From Candidatus Pristimantibacillus lignocellulolyticus (lineage in GTDB: Bacteria; Bacillota; Bacilli; Paenibacillales; Paenibacillaceae), in contig CP097899.1 in assembly GCA_023639215.1 (NCBI GenBank), forward strand, positions 5,204,001-5,268,000: a stretch of DNA of 64,000 bases. Reading direction: 5' to 3'. Below the pieces are notes generated by a model. That model made no database searches. It was not told where the DNA came from and saw nothing but the letters and a program-made list of their open reading frames with translations. Positions 8,615-16,560 of the stretch are shown here, one piece after another. The translations under genes and the position numbers were made by a program. The first letter of the stretch is position 1. The number at the start of each line of letters is the position of its first letter.

Positions 8615-10669
8615 TTATTTGAATCTCTGCCAACTTGAGCCGTTACCGTAGTAAGATTCTAAGTTGCTTACAATAGTTGTACCGTTGTGGAACACAATAT
8701 CGTCAAACCCTGTTTCAAGTAAACTAAGAGCGCTGGTAATCTCTTTGTCTGGAGACATTAACTCTGTATAATATTTTCCAATCGTGTTGCTTGATCTAAC
8801 TATTATTGCAGTACCTGCTGGGAAGCTTTTTGGCGTTAATCTAAACCTTAATACGTTCCTGTTAGCCGCACTATCTCCAGAACTATAACCCGCACCAATA
8901 ACGTATATAGAGTTGTTGTGATAAGCAAGTCCGGCAAAGTGAAAGAAACTAGTTGTCGTACTATGACTATAGACTGTTAGCTTCAATGTCACTAGGTCAA
9001 GGGCTGTAATACAATAACTATTTGGGCCAGCCAACCCAGCAGAGTACAACACATTACCTAGTTGAACTGTTTGTTTAATATTTGTATAGGAATTACCGCT
9101 AATACCAGGGATGAAAGTTATAGTAGTCCAGGTGTTAGTTGCTATAGTGTACACACAAGTAAAGTTTGAGTTACCTTCCTGAACGTATATCTTACCACCA
9201 TAATATCCAGCAGAAACTCCTCGCATACTGGCCGGCATACCATACAGCTGTGACCACGTGTTAGTTGGAATATCATAACAAATAGCGGTAGCAGAAAAGT
9301 GACCTGCAAAGTAATACAGTTTTGTTCCTACAGCTACACAACCCGGGTATTCCAAAGCTGTAGGAGCATCAGCAAGTTTAGTCCAAGTATTATTTGCTGG
9401 ATTATAAGAATACATTCTAGTATTGGAGGATCCACCTCTCGATCCCCCATAAAGGTACGCAATGTTATTAACAACAAGACATGATGAGGACACGGCAGGC
9501 AACGGATTATTAGCAACTGCGTTTGTGTCCCAAGTGTTTGTTTGAGTATTATATCTTGGTGTAGCTATATTTAATGCGCCTCCAAAGTTACAGTCAAACA
9601 GGTATATATAGTTTCCTATGGTACCAATAGCAGCTCCAAGAAAGTTACTTGTGGTCAAGGCAGGTATTTGAGCCATAAGAGCTGTTTCAAATTGATTAGC
9701 ATTCCAAACGTTATTATCTGTAACTACACTTGTGATAGGGTCATTATTGAACATAATTAATCCTCTGAAACGCTTTCTCCCAGTGTCTGGCCAACCCGTT
9801 AATTGGTTGTATACATTTAACATGCCACCACCACCTCCTCCGCTACTTAAGTAAAAATTTGCGCCGTCATACACAAATGAATGTATCTTTCCGCCTTCAC
9901 CAGAAAATCTCGTAGAGTCGTCAATATACAAGGATTTTGCTCCAAGATTGTTCACGTTCAGAGTAGGGTTAGTGCCTGTTGCTACGTGTAGTTTTACTTT
10001 GACTTCCATCCCTGCATATAATGCAGAAGGTGCAGGCGTAAGTGTCAATACTAGTGCCGTAGCAGTACCTGTTGTCACTCCGTATCGAGTTCGAGAGTCT
10101 ATATCACTCAGATTTGCTTTCGCATTCCAAGCAGTCTTTTCAGCATCAGTCACAAATCTATTACTTGCGTCTTGCGTAATAATCGATGCTGGATGATTTG
10201 CTGGATGAACATAATTATTCGCCCCAACAGCAATCCCATCTAGCTTGCTCTTATCTGCTGCAACCATCAAACCAGCTGCACTAGTCGTTGCTGCTGCTGT
10301 AGATGCTTTAGCATTCCAAGTTGTTCGCTCTGTTGCTGTGATATGCTTGACTTCATCAGCTACGTGACTATCGAACTCGGTTTTAGTAGCTTGTTTGGCG
10401 TTATCAACACTACTAAGCCCCACATCAGTTTTAGCTAAGGTAACAGCACCAGTTCTACCTGAAACAGATGTCACTGCATTAACTTGGGCTCCAGCTTGAA
10501 TCCCATCTAGTTTTGTTTTATCAGTAATAGACATACGACCCGCTTGACTAGTTGAAGCTATCTTTGCAACTTCTGTGTCGATCGTATCAGCATTACTATT
10601 CAAATCGTCAATGTTCACCGCATCTGCAATTTCTGGCTTTTTTAATTTAAGATTAGTTGTTAATTGCAT
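8615..10669 (-). CDS. Tail fibre with Kelch-like beta-propeller tip
   Basis: Predicted receptor-binding fibre, 684 residues. Residues 1-190 are a phage fibre shaft with the repeated KLDGI-GA and ITxxERTTWNAK / VTDAEKTAWNAK modules. Residues about 190-285 are a beta-rich adapter ending in a run of six glycines. About 290-684 contain at least four Kelch-like blades, each with a Tyr/Asn-rich strand ending in NTW (for example NPANNTWTKL, IPTNTWSQL, IATNTWTTI) and paired with YLYGG or YYFAG strands. The start has GGGGG upstream, inside the end of xkdU. The propeller probably binds a cell-surface glycan or protein on the target; this is inference from fold. Confidence 0.8.
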   Translation of the reverse strand: MQLTTNLKLKKPEIADAVNIDDLNSNADTIDTEVAKIASTSQAGRMSITDKTKLDGIQAGAQVNAVTSVSGRTGAVTLAKTDVGLSSVDNAKQATKTEFDSHVADEVKHITATERTTWNAKASTAAATTSAAGLMVAADKSKLDGIAVGANNYVHPANHPASIITQDASNRFVTDAEKTAWNAKANLSDIDSRTRYGVTTGTATALVLTLTPAPSALYAGMEVKVKLHVATGTNPTLNVNNLGAKSLYIDDSTRFSGEGGKIHSFVYDGANFYLSSGGGGGGMLNVYNQLTGWPDTGRKRFRGLIMFNNDPITSVVTDNNVWNANQFETALMAQIPALTTSNFLGAAIGTIGNYIYLFDCNFGGALNIATPRYNTQTNTWDTNAVANNPLPAVSSSCLVVNNIAYLYGGSRGGSSNTRMYSYNPANNTWTKLADAPTALEYPGCVAVGTKLYYFAGHFSATAICYDIPTNTWSQLYGMPASMRGVSAGYYGGKIYVQEGNSNFTCVYTIATNTWTTITFIPGISGNSYTNIKQTVQLGNVLYSAGLAGPNSYCITALDLVTLKLTVYSHSTTTSFFHFAGLAYHNNSIYVIGAGYSSGDSAANRNVLRFRLTPKSFPAGTAIIVRSSNTIGKYYTELMSPDKEITSALSLLETGFDDIVFHNGTTIVSNLESYYGNGSSWQRFK

Positions 10670-10672
10670 TGA

Positions 10673-11290
10673 TTAACCCCCTTCATATGTTCTTAATTGG
10701 CCCCAAGTCATCTGACCTGCATTAGCCCACGTCATGTCTTTCAACTTATCCCAAGTCGTATATGAATAATCAAAACTAAATGATAGATGTGCAGGCTTCA
10801 TTTGTTCTAGCATCGCAATAAAACCTGCCATATTTGCAGGGATGCCAAGCATACCTATGAACCTAACCACAAAACGAGATTCGCTCTGATACTCTACAAT
10901 CTCTACGTCTCCTCCAGAAAAGGCTATCGCAGCAGAAATAATCATTTGTTTGGTTACGGTACCGTGTCCACGAATTTTTGCCATGAGTATTTCACGACGC
11001 CAAGAATCGGACATAGACGGATCAGTTGTTAAGCCAAATTCCCGCTCCCAATATTCAAGCCCCCATGTGGCAGTAGTTAAAAATGCTTGAGTATTCAACT
11101 CCGCTAAAGCAGACTGAGATATTCCCAATTCTTCTCCTACTGTACTTTGTAACTCTACCATATCTCGAATGTCTCTCCAATAATATGGTAAATAGTCCAT
11201 CAAGTTTTTGGGCAAAGTCTCTGATTGAGAATCAGGATCTTTATTATCTCCAAACGAGATCGCACCGTACATAGACTCTCCGTAAGACAT
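10673..11290 (-). CDS. xkdU: YmfQ/XkdU-type baseplate protein
   Basis: Tail baseplate protein of 205 residues, in the DUF2313/YmfQ family that follows baseplate J proteins in contractile elements. Seen are the family-typical LPKNLMDYLPYYWRDIRDM start, the WGLEYWEREFGL segment and the GHGTVTKQMI segment near residue 135. The C-terminus has three Trp-containing repeats ending MTWGQLR. Its ATG overlaps the stop of the upstream fibre gene as TAATG, so the two are translationally coupled. Confidence 0.85.
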   Translation of the reverse strand: MSYGESMYGAISFGDNKDPDSQSETLPKNLMDYLPYYWRDIRDMVELQSTVGEELGISQSALAELNTQAFLTTATWGLEYWEREFGLTTDPSMSDSWRREILMAKIRGHGTVTKQMIISAAIAFSGGDVEIVEYQSESRFVVRFIGMLGIPANMAGFIAMLEQMKPAHLSFSFDYSYTTWDKLKDMTWANAGQMTWGQLRTYEGG

Positions 11291-13029
11291 TATAAATCAC
11301 CTCTTAATTGGCCCCAAGTTATGGGTCCCTTTGACAGCACTTCATCTGTATAGGCAAGTACTCTAGCATTTCCCCACGATGTTGCATTTTGCTCTGCCTG
11401 ATAATGTCTAATGGTCATGGTAGATTTATCAAGAACTAGTGCGTTGACCTTTCCTCCACTAGCATCCGTATAGGCATTCAATACTAGCATATCTTGATAA
11501 GTACCACCGGTAGCCCCCGTCATACCATTTAATGAAGTAAAAACAAACTCAACAGATCCTTTTGCCGTATCAATTGGTTTACGATCTCGATCATCAGTCC
11601 TTTGTAGTAGTGAATGTTCGTGCGCTGCAGGTGAAAACGTGGTTGGCTTACCACTAACCCCCGCCCATGGGATAGAATCTGCAGTTTCAGACTGGTCAAC
11701 CTTGCCGTTATTGTTCGAATCGTAAACACTTTTAAGCATATCGCCTCCGCCGAGTCCGCTAATTTGCTTTTGAATAGCTTGCGCAGTTCTTAACGGAGTC
11801 ATATATTTGACGTTTGAGGTTCCACCTTCAGCTTCTACTTGTGTTGAAATATCATAGTTATTAACGTTAGGCAATCCGATTTGTGTTTTGGTCACGGCAT
11901 GCGGGTTATCTGTGCGATTGGCATGAGCATCTACTTTTATTTGTGATCCCGAGATAGTTTCTTTCTCATTCCACGCTTTTCGCTCAGCAGCTGTAATGTG
12001 TTTTACCTCATCATTCGCATGTGTTGTTAGACTAGTTTGAACCACTGTTGCTTTTGCCTGTGATCCTTCTGTCGTCTCTTTCGCATTCCATGTTGTTCGC
12101 TCAGCAGCTGTAATGTGTTTTACCGCATCATTCGCATGTGTTGTAAGACTTATTTGAACTGCTGTTGCTTTTGCCTGTGATCCTTCCGTCGTCTCTTTCG
12201 CATTCCACGCTGTTCGCTCAGCAGCTGTAATGTGTTTTACTGCATCATTGGAATGTGTTGTTAGACTAGTTTGAACTGCTGTTACTTTTGCCTGTGATCC
12301 TTCTATCGTCTCTTTTGCATTCCATGTTGCTTTTTCTGCATCTGTCACGAAACGGTTACCTTCGTCTTGAACAATAATTGTAGGCGGGTGAGTTGAAGGA
12401 TGTATATAGTTGTTAGCGCCGAATGAAATACCAGCCAACTTTGCTTTTTCAGCTGTACTATAATCCTCCGTAGATAACGACTTCCCTGCAATCTTTTCTA
12501 CTTTACTAGATAGTTGTAATGTGATCGTAGCAGCAAAATTAGGATCATTGTTTAATGCCTCTGCTATTTCCACTAAAGTGTCGAGAGCCTCAGGTGCTGA
12601 ACCAATAATATTCTTTATCCGCTCGTCCGTTTCGGTTTTCGTATATGTGATATCTTTATCTGCCTTTAAGAGCAATGCATTCGATAAACTAGCTTCTGAC
12701 TCTAGTATTACATCTTGAATATAATTAATATCGTCCGCATCTACTTGATCTCCAGGGGTCTGATAAGTTACGTAAACTTTTGGTACTTCAGCATAAACTC
12801 TTATACTCCGACGCCAAGGTGCATTCGATGGGATTGACACGACGAAGTTTGTGATTTCGTCCCCTGTAAAATTTGATCCTGTGTAAACTTTAACAGTACT
12901 ATTACCAATATTGTCGTGAGTCAATAAACCTTCAAATTTTCCATCCACCAAAATTACAGACTCTTCAATAGTGTAGTTGCTTCCATCAGGACGTTTGTTT
13001 AATTTTGCTTTGAAACTTATACCACCCAT
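11290..13029 (-). CDS. Tail fibre / collar protein with shaft repeats
   Basis: Phage tail fibre-type protein, 579 residues. Residues 1-90 are a beta-rich baseplate-attachment-like domain (MGGISFKAKLNKRPDG). About 125-180 is a coiled region (TKTETDERIKNIIGSAPEAL is usual in Bacillales fibres). About 195-240 shares the GANNYIHPSTHPP / NRFVTDAEKATWNAK module with the Kelch fibre. Residues 240-356 are three 39-residue repeats; the C-terminus carries a tip domain ending TWGQLRGDL. Placed between baseplate J and the YmfQ gene, which is unusual because YmfQ usually follows J directly. Probably a trimeric fibre or adapter holding the Kelch fibre. Confidence 0.75.
   Translation of the reverse strand: MGGISFKAKLNKRPDGSNYTIEESVILVDGKFEGLLTHDNIGNSTVKVYTGSNFTGDEITNFVVSIPSNAPWRRSIRVYAEVPKVYVTYQTPGDQVDADDINYIQDVILESEASLSNALLLKADKDITYTKTETDERIKNIIGSAPEALDTLVEIAEALNNDPNFAATITLQLSSKVEKIAGKSLSTEDYSTAEKAKLAGISFGANNYIHPSTHPPTIIVQDEGNRFVTDAEKATWNAKETIEGSQAKVTAVQTSLTTHSNDAVKHITAAERTAWNAKETTEGSQAKATAVQISLTTHANDAVKHITAAERTTWNAKETTEGSQAKATVVQTSLTTHANDEVKHITAAERKAWNEKETISGSQIKVDAHANRTDNPHAVTKTQIGLPNVNNYDISTQVEAEGGTSNVKYMTPLRTAQAIQKQISGLGGGDMLKSVYDSNNNGKVDQSETADSIPWAGVSGKPTTFSPAAHEHSLLQRTDDRDRKPIDTAKGSVEFVFTSLNGMTGATGGTYQDMLVLNAYTDASGGKVNALVLDKSTMTIRHYQAEQNATSWGNARVLAYTDEVLSKGPITWGQLRGDL
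11962..12312 (-). repeat. Three tandem 117-bp repeats in the fibre gene
   Basis: Three consecutive 39-codon units encode ETTEGSQAKATAVQTSLTTH-type segments followed by VKHITAAERTxWN, with only a few substitutions between copies. The period is in frame, so copy changes would lengthen or shorten the fibre shaft without frameshift. Confidence 0.85.
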
Positions 13030-13032
13030 TAG

Positions 13033-14070
13033 CTACACCTCCAAGAGTAAGCTATTAAGCTTTGGCACTTCCTCTTCATTCAATGCCATATTCATATTAT
13101 TCCCATTTAGCATCAAGCTCGAGTAATCAATTACTCCTGGAACATTTAACAACAGCAATCCAATCTGGGCAATACTTACATAATTTGTTGTAAAAGATAT
13201 ACTCCGAAAGAAGTCATTTAATTTTTGAGTTGCTGCATCTGTAACTGCTTGAAGTGTATACCCTGTGGCTAGTTTAATTTCTGAGCTTACCGTAATAGGT
13301 TTTGCACTAGCTGAAACTACTGTTACGTTAGCACCGATAGGACGAACAATTTCAATGTAAGTTGCTGTTTCTGTTACTAGTAAAGTACTTGCAGGTTCTT
13401 TATTACTATCCACAATAACTACTTTGACAGTTCCATTCCCATTCCAGAGTGGATATACTTTCACTCCGCCAACTCCTGCTACTTTTAATGCCCACTCTTG
13501 GTAATCAGCAGCATTCCCTCCACTCGAAGGATTACGCACTCGATGCAAATAACGCTCTCGAAGTACTTCATCACTCTCTACGTTTTCACCTAATACAAGA
13601 ATGTCTACTAGTTCCGCCTTTACTAAGCCAACGATATAATCGATAGGGATGATAGAACCAAAATATTGATTACCGACTACACCATCTACTTCACATTCTA
13701 AAATATATTCACCAGTAGTCAGTTTCTCTCGAACGACATAAGTTAATTCTCCATCACTATATCTACTGCCAATAGGGACATCCATCAATACATTATTAGA
13801 AGAATGAAATATCCCCTTACGCTGAGCTGTAGTTGCAGGTTGTCTTGAGATACCAAAATCACGTGTCCGCAATTCTAGATACTCTCCACTCGAAGTACTA
13901 GCAAATACAAGCCTTAGATATACATCTAAATCAATATACATCTGGGCAAGTTCAGCTGCTGCTGGAGCACAAGCATCATAGATAACGCTACCTTCACGCT
14001 TATCTATTGTTTGGGCTACTCTAGCAAGCATACGATCCAAAATATAATCAAAGGTCATATGTTCATACAT
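13033..14070 (-). CDS. xkdT: Baseplate J-like protein
   Basis: Baseplate wedge component linking the hub to fibres in contractile tails, 345 residues from the chosen ATG. The family fingerprints are visible: DKREGSVIYDACAPAAAELA near residue 30, the LELRTRDFGISR segment, and RYLHRVRNPSSGGNAADYQ followed by WALKVAGVGGVKVYP. The start at 14070 is preferred because GAGAGG lies 9 bases upstream; an in-frame ATG at 14100 is possible. It overlaps the end of xkdS by 8 bases. Length and position match XkdT of PBSX. Confidence 0.9.
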   Translation of the reverse strand: MYEHMTFDYILDRMLARVAQTIDKREGSVIYDACAPAAAELAQMYIDLDVYLRLVFASTSSGEYLELRTRDFGISRQPATTAQRKGIFHSSNNVLMDVPIGSRYSDGELTYVVREKLTTGEYILECEVDGVVGNQYFGSIIPIDYIVGLVKAELVDILVLGENVESDEVLRERYLHRVRNPSSGGNAADYQEWALKVAGVGGVKVYPLWNGNGTVKVVIVDSNKEPASTLLVTETATYIEIVRPIGANVTVVSASAKPITVSSEIKLATGYTLQAVTDAATQKLNDFFRSISFTTNYVSIAQIGLLLLNVPGVIDYSSLMLNGNNMNMALNEEEVPKLNSLLLEV

Positions 14071-14467
14071 TGCTTGTAACCTCTCCTTCAAAACTTCCAT
14101 ATATCGAAGTAACCGTGAATTGAATGTTCATCAGATCACTTGAAATACTTGTCTCTACATTTTTTACTGCTGTAATGCGATCGTCAATCAATAAAGCTTC
14201 TTCTATCATTCGCTTTACTTCTGACGTAACAAATTGTGGCGGATTACCTATAATGAGCTTTAATTCATGACCATAATCAAAGCTGTAAATATCGTACCAA
14301 AATCGATCAGTTTGTAACGACTTCAATACTGCTTGTTTTACCGCATCAAGTCCATCCGTTTTACCCGTAATCTTTCCTCTATCTAGATCAAGCTTCCAGG
14401 TTAAAGACGGCTGCTGTAGCTGTACTAATCCGCTATCTAATCGACTTGCTCCAACTTCAGGTATCAT
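14063..14467 (-). CDS. xkdS: XkdS-type baseplate protein (DUF2634, gp25-like)
   Basis: Baseplate wedge protein of 134 residues. It carries the lysozyme-like gp25/DUF2634 pattern: GKTDGLDAVKQAVLKSLQTD followed by RFWYDIYSFDYGHELKLIIG, then an acidic beta-strand region. It overlaps xkdR by 4 bases upstream and xkdT downstream, the tight packing expected of a phage tail operon. Confidence 0.87.
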   Translation of the reverse strand: MIPEVGASRLDSGLVQLQQPSLTWKLDLDRGKITGKTDGLDAVKQAVLKSLQTDRFWYDIYSFDYGHELKLIIGNPPQFVTSEVKRMIEEALLIDDRITAVKNVETSISSDLMNIQFTVTSIYGSFEGEVTSNV

Positions 14468-14766
14468 GTGCTCACCACTCGATCTAAAATAATATACTGT
14501 TGACCACCTTGAACGCGTAATAAAAGTAACTTATTGCCTAGCTTTAATCCTTCACGAACGATATAGCTCGTACCACCGAGAACTAATCTATTCTCAGTTA
14601 ATGATTCAGGAACTACTAAAAAATCCGCAGGAAGTGTAAAACGTTGATCTACGTTTACTTCAAGCGGATTTATATCGGTTACTACTCCGAACATAATCGT
14701 AACGGGATTGCTAGCAGCTATTGCTGCCATAGCTGCTTGTTTCACTGTACTTAATAAATCGGTCAA
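14464..14766 (-). CDS. xkdR: XkdR-type tail protein (DUF2577)
   Basis: Small 100-residue protein of the DUF2577 family between hub and wedge genes. Signs are the short helical start (LLSTVKQAAMAAIAAS), the FGVVTDINPLEVNVDQRFTL strand region and the C-terminal GNKLLLLRVQGGQQYIILDR, which is the family signature. Probably a baseplate hub/spike-associated OB-fold protein. It starts one base after the stop of xkdQ. Confidence 0.85.
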   Translation of the reverse strand: MTDLLSTVKQAAMAAIAASNPVTIMFGVVTDINPLEVNVDQRFTLPADFLVVPESLTENRLVLGGTSYIVREGLKLGNKLLLLRVQGGQQYIILDRVVST

Positions 14767-15738
14767 TTATACCACCCTCAAATCTAGCGACATCGTATGA
14801 TCTGCCCCATCAAAATTATGAGAACATTCATCAACGAGCAAGGCTTGATCTACCCCGTATTCAGATATTATTATTCTAACTCTCATGCCTGCTCGAATTC
14901 TAATATCTCCGATTGCATTTACTTTTAATGATTTGGTCTCTCGATTATGAATGGTAGACAGTGAATCCAGCAATTCAGTAATTTGTGCTTCATTGGAATC
15001 TTCATCAATACTTTGATACAACTGTAACAATCCCCAACGTTTAATATTTACACTGTCTTTAGACAAGTAAATATCGCGTTTACCTGTATCTTTATTATCC
15101 TTATATAACTTGATTTGGTTGTATGTCTGGCTATCAATCGAAGTTTGGACATTGTAATCATACATCAAGCTACGATCACCAATAATTAGATCAAGTTGGT
15201 CATCATCTACATTTCGTAAACATAAGGAACCAAAGTCATCATATAGACAGTAATCTCGACCTGTATTGGAAAACGTAAGGGTGATTGCTTTACATATAAT
15301 ATCTAATAGTTTTTGGCCGTCTTCACTCATGACAGGAATTTTGTATAATGTATCTGCTACAGTACCGAGCTTAAGATTGAAGTCTGTAGCAATTCGTTTC
15401 AATACATCTGTTGCGGTTATACCTTTAAACACATAAGTGTCAGTATTCATGAGATATCGGATTTGATCATATGCTGTTATCTTCACACTTTCGTCTCTAC
15501 CCTCATCGATACTAAAAATATAACCATAAAAAATTTTATTATTGTCTACGGCTACGGCAACCCCATCGCCGTTTCTATACATAAAATCTTTAGATTGATA
15601 TATAGCTCCTTTTACTAAAGTGAAACTGACTGTCCCAGCTGTTCCTATTCGGGTAGTTTTCCATGAAAGACCTTCAACAATATTACTCACGTCCCACTTA
15701 TTACCCTCTCGATTATGGATCTCTATTGTTAAACTCAT
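14767..15738 (-). CDS. xkdQ: XkdQ-type tail hub protein (gpD-like)
   Basis: Tail hub protein of 323 residues related to late-control protein D/gp27. The N-terminus (SLTIEIHNREGNKWDVSNIV) leads into paired beta-barrel sequence; GYIFSIDEGRDESVKITAYD and the DVLKRIATDFNLKLG helix are typical for the family. It forms the ring connecting tube and spike. It overlaps xkdP by 4 bases. Confidence 0.88.
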   Translation of the reverse strand: MSLTIEIHNREGNKWDVSNIVEGLSWKTTRIGTAGTVSFTLVKGAIYQSKDFMYRNGDGVAVAVDNNKIFYGYIFSIDEGRDESVKITAYDQIRYLMNTDTYVFKGITATDVLKRIATDFNLKLGTVADTLYKIPVMSEDGQKLLDIICKAITLTFSNTGRDYCLYDDFGSLCLRNVDDDQLDLIIGDRSLMYDYNVQTSIDSQTYNQIKLYKDNKDTGKRDIYLSKDSVNIKRWGLLQLYQSIDEDSNEAQITELLDSLSTIHNRETKSLKVNAIGDIRIRAGMRVRIIISEYGVDQALLVDECSHNFDGADHTMSLDLRVV

Positions 15739-16547
15739 GGTAACTTCAGCACCTTTCCTATAGGTAGCCTTTTTAACTCTGAATCTTTAATGTTATTTAA
15801 TGTCTGGATTTCCTTCCACCGAGTACCGTTCCCTAATTTCTTTTTAGCTACAGACCAAAGAGAATCTCCTGCGATCATTGTATATGTTTTATCTTGTTGT
15901 TTATCATTAGGTCTACTATCCGTTGATGTAGCTCCAACTTTTCCACCATCGCTAGTCGTTTCTGTACTGACTTTCTTTGCACCATAAAAAATATACTTCA
16001 TAAGCTTAATCGAATACTCAATATCCCCACCACCGCCAGCTGCTTCTTCCCATTGAAAAGATTCGATGCTTACGGCGGTATTAATATCATACGTACTACT
16101 ACTGAAAATGAAGCGTACAGGTCGTTTTGAAGCCATCCATTTTTCAATGAGTTTAATATACTCTACTGGTTGAAGAGGGTCATAACGCTTAGCATCTTGG
16201 TTAAGAATCAATTTTTTCAAATTAATCTTTAGAAGATTGTTTGATTCCATACCTAAGTGTAGTTGTTTATTTTTCTCTACATCTAACCGATGACGTTTAA
16301 ATGTCGCTTCCTCTGTTTTAAGAAACTCATCTTCACTGACGAAAGGGTACCATTGAGCAGGAAAAAGACCGCTAAAGCTATACTCTGTTAGCTTGCGGTT
16401 TTTAATGACATTAATTTCACCAAGTCCAGATACATCGTAAGTTTTCCCTTGACCAGACTCAGAGATTTCAATTGATGCTGGATTAATGGGAAATAGCATG
16501 ACTTCTTCCATATTATTAAAACTTAATTGTACGCCATATACTCTCAA
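15735..16547 (-). CDS. xkdP: XkdP-type LysM tail protein
   Basis: A 270-residue tail protein whose C-terminal 50 residues are a LysM domain (YTMIAGDSLWSVAKKKLGNG, ending LPIGKVLKLP). The N-terminal part is the XkdP/gp53-like region (PINPASIEISESGQGKTYDV). It sits between tape measure and hub genes as in PBSX, and is likely a hub or tube-cap protein that touches peptidoglycan. The linker before LysM is Thr/Ser/Asp-rich. Confidence 0.88.
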   Translation of the reverse strand: MRVYGVQLSFNNMEEVMLFPINPASIEISESGQGKTYDVSGLGEINVIKNRKLTEYSFSGLFPAQWYPFVSEDEFLKTEEATFKRHRLDVEKNKQLHLGMESNNLLKINLKKLILNQDAKRYDPLQPVEYIKLIEKWMASKRPVRFIFSSSTYDINTAVSIESFQWEEAAGGGGDIEYSIKLMKYIFYGAKKVSTETTSDGGKVGATSTDSRPNDKQQDKTYTMIAGDSLWSVAKKKLGNGTRWKEIQTLNNIKDSELKRLPIGKVLKLP

Positions 16548-16560
16548 TTCTAATCACCTC

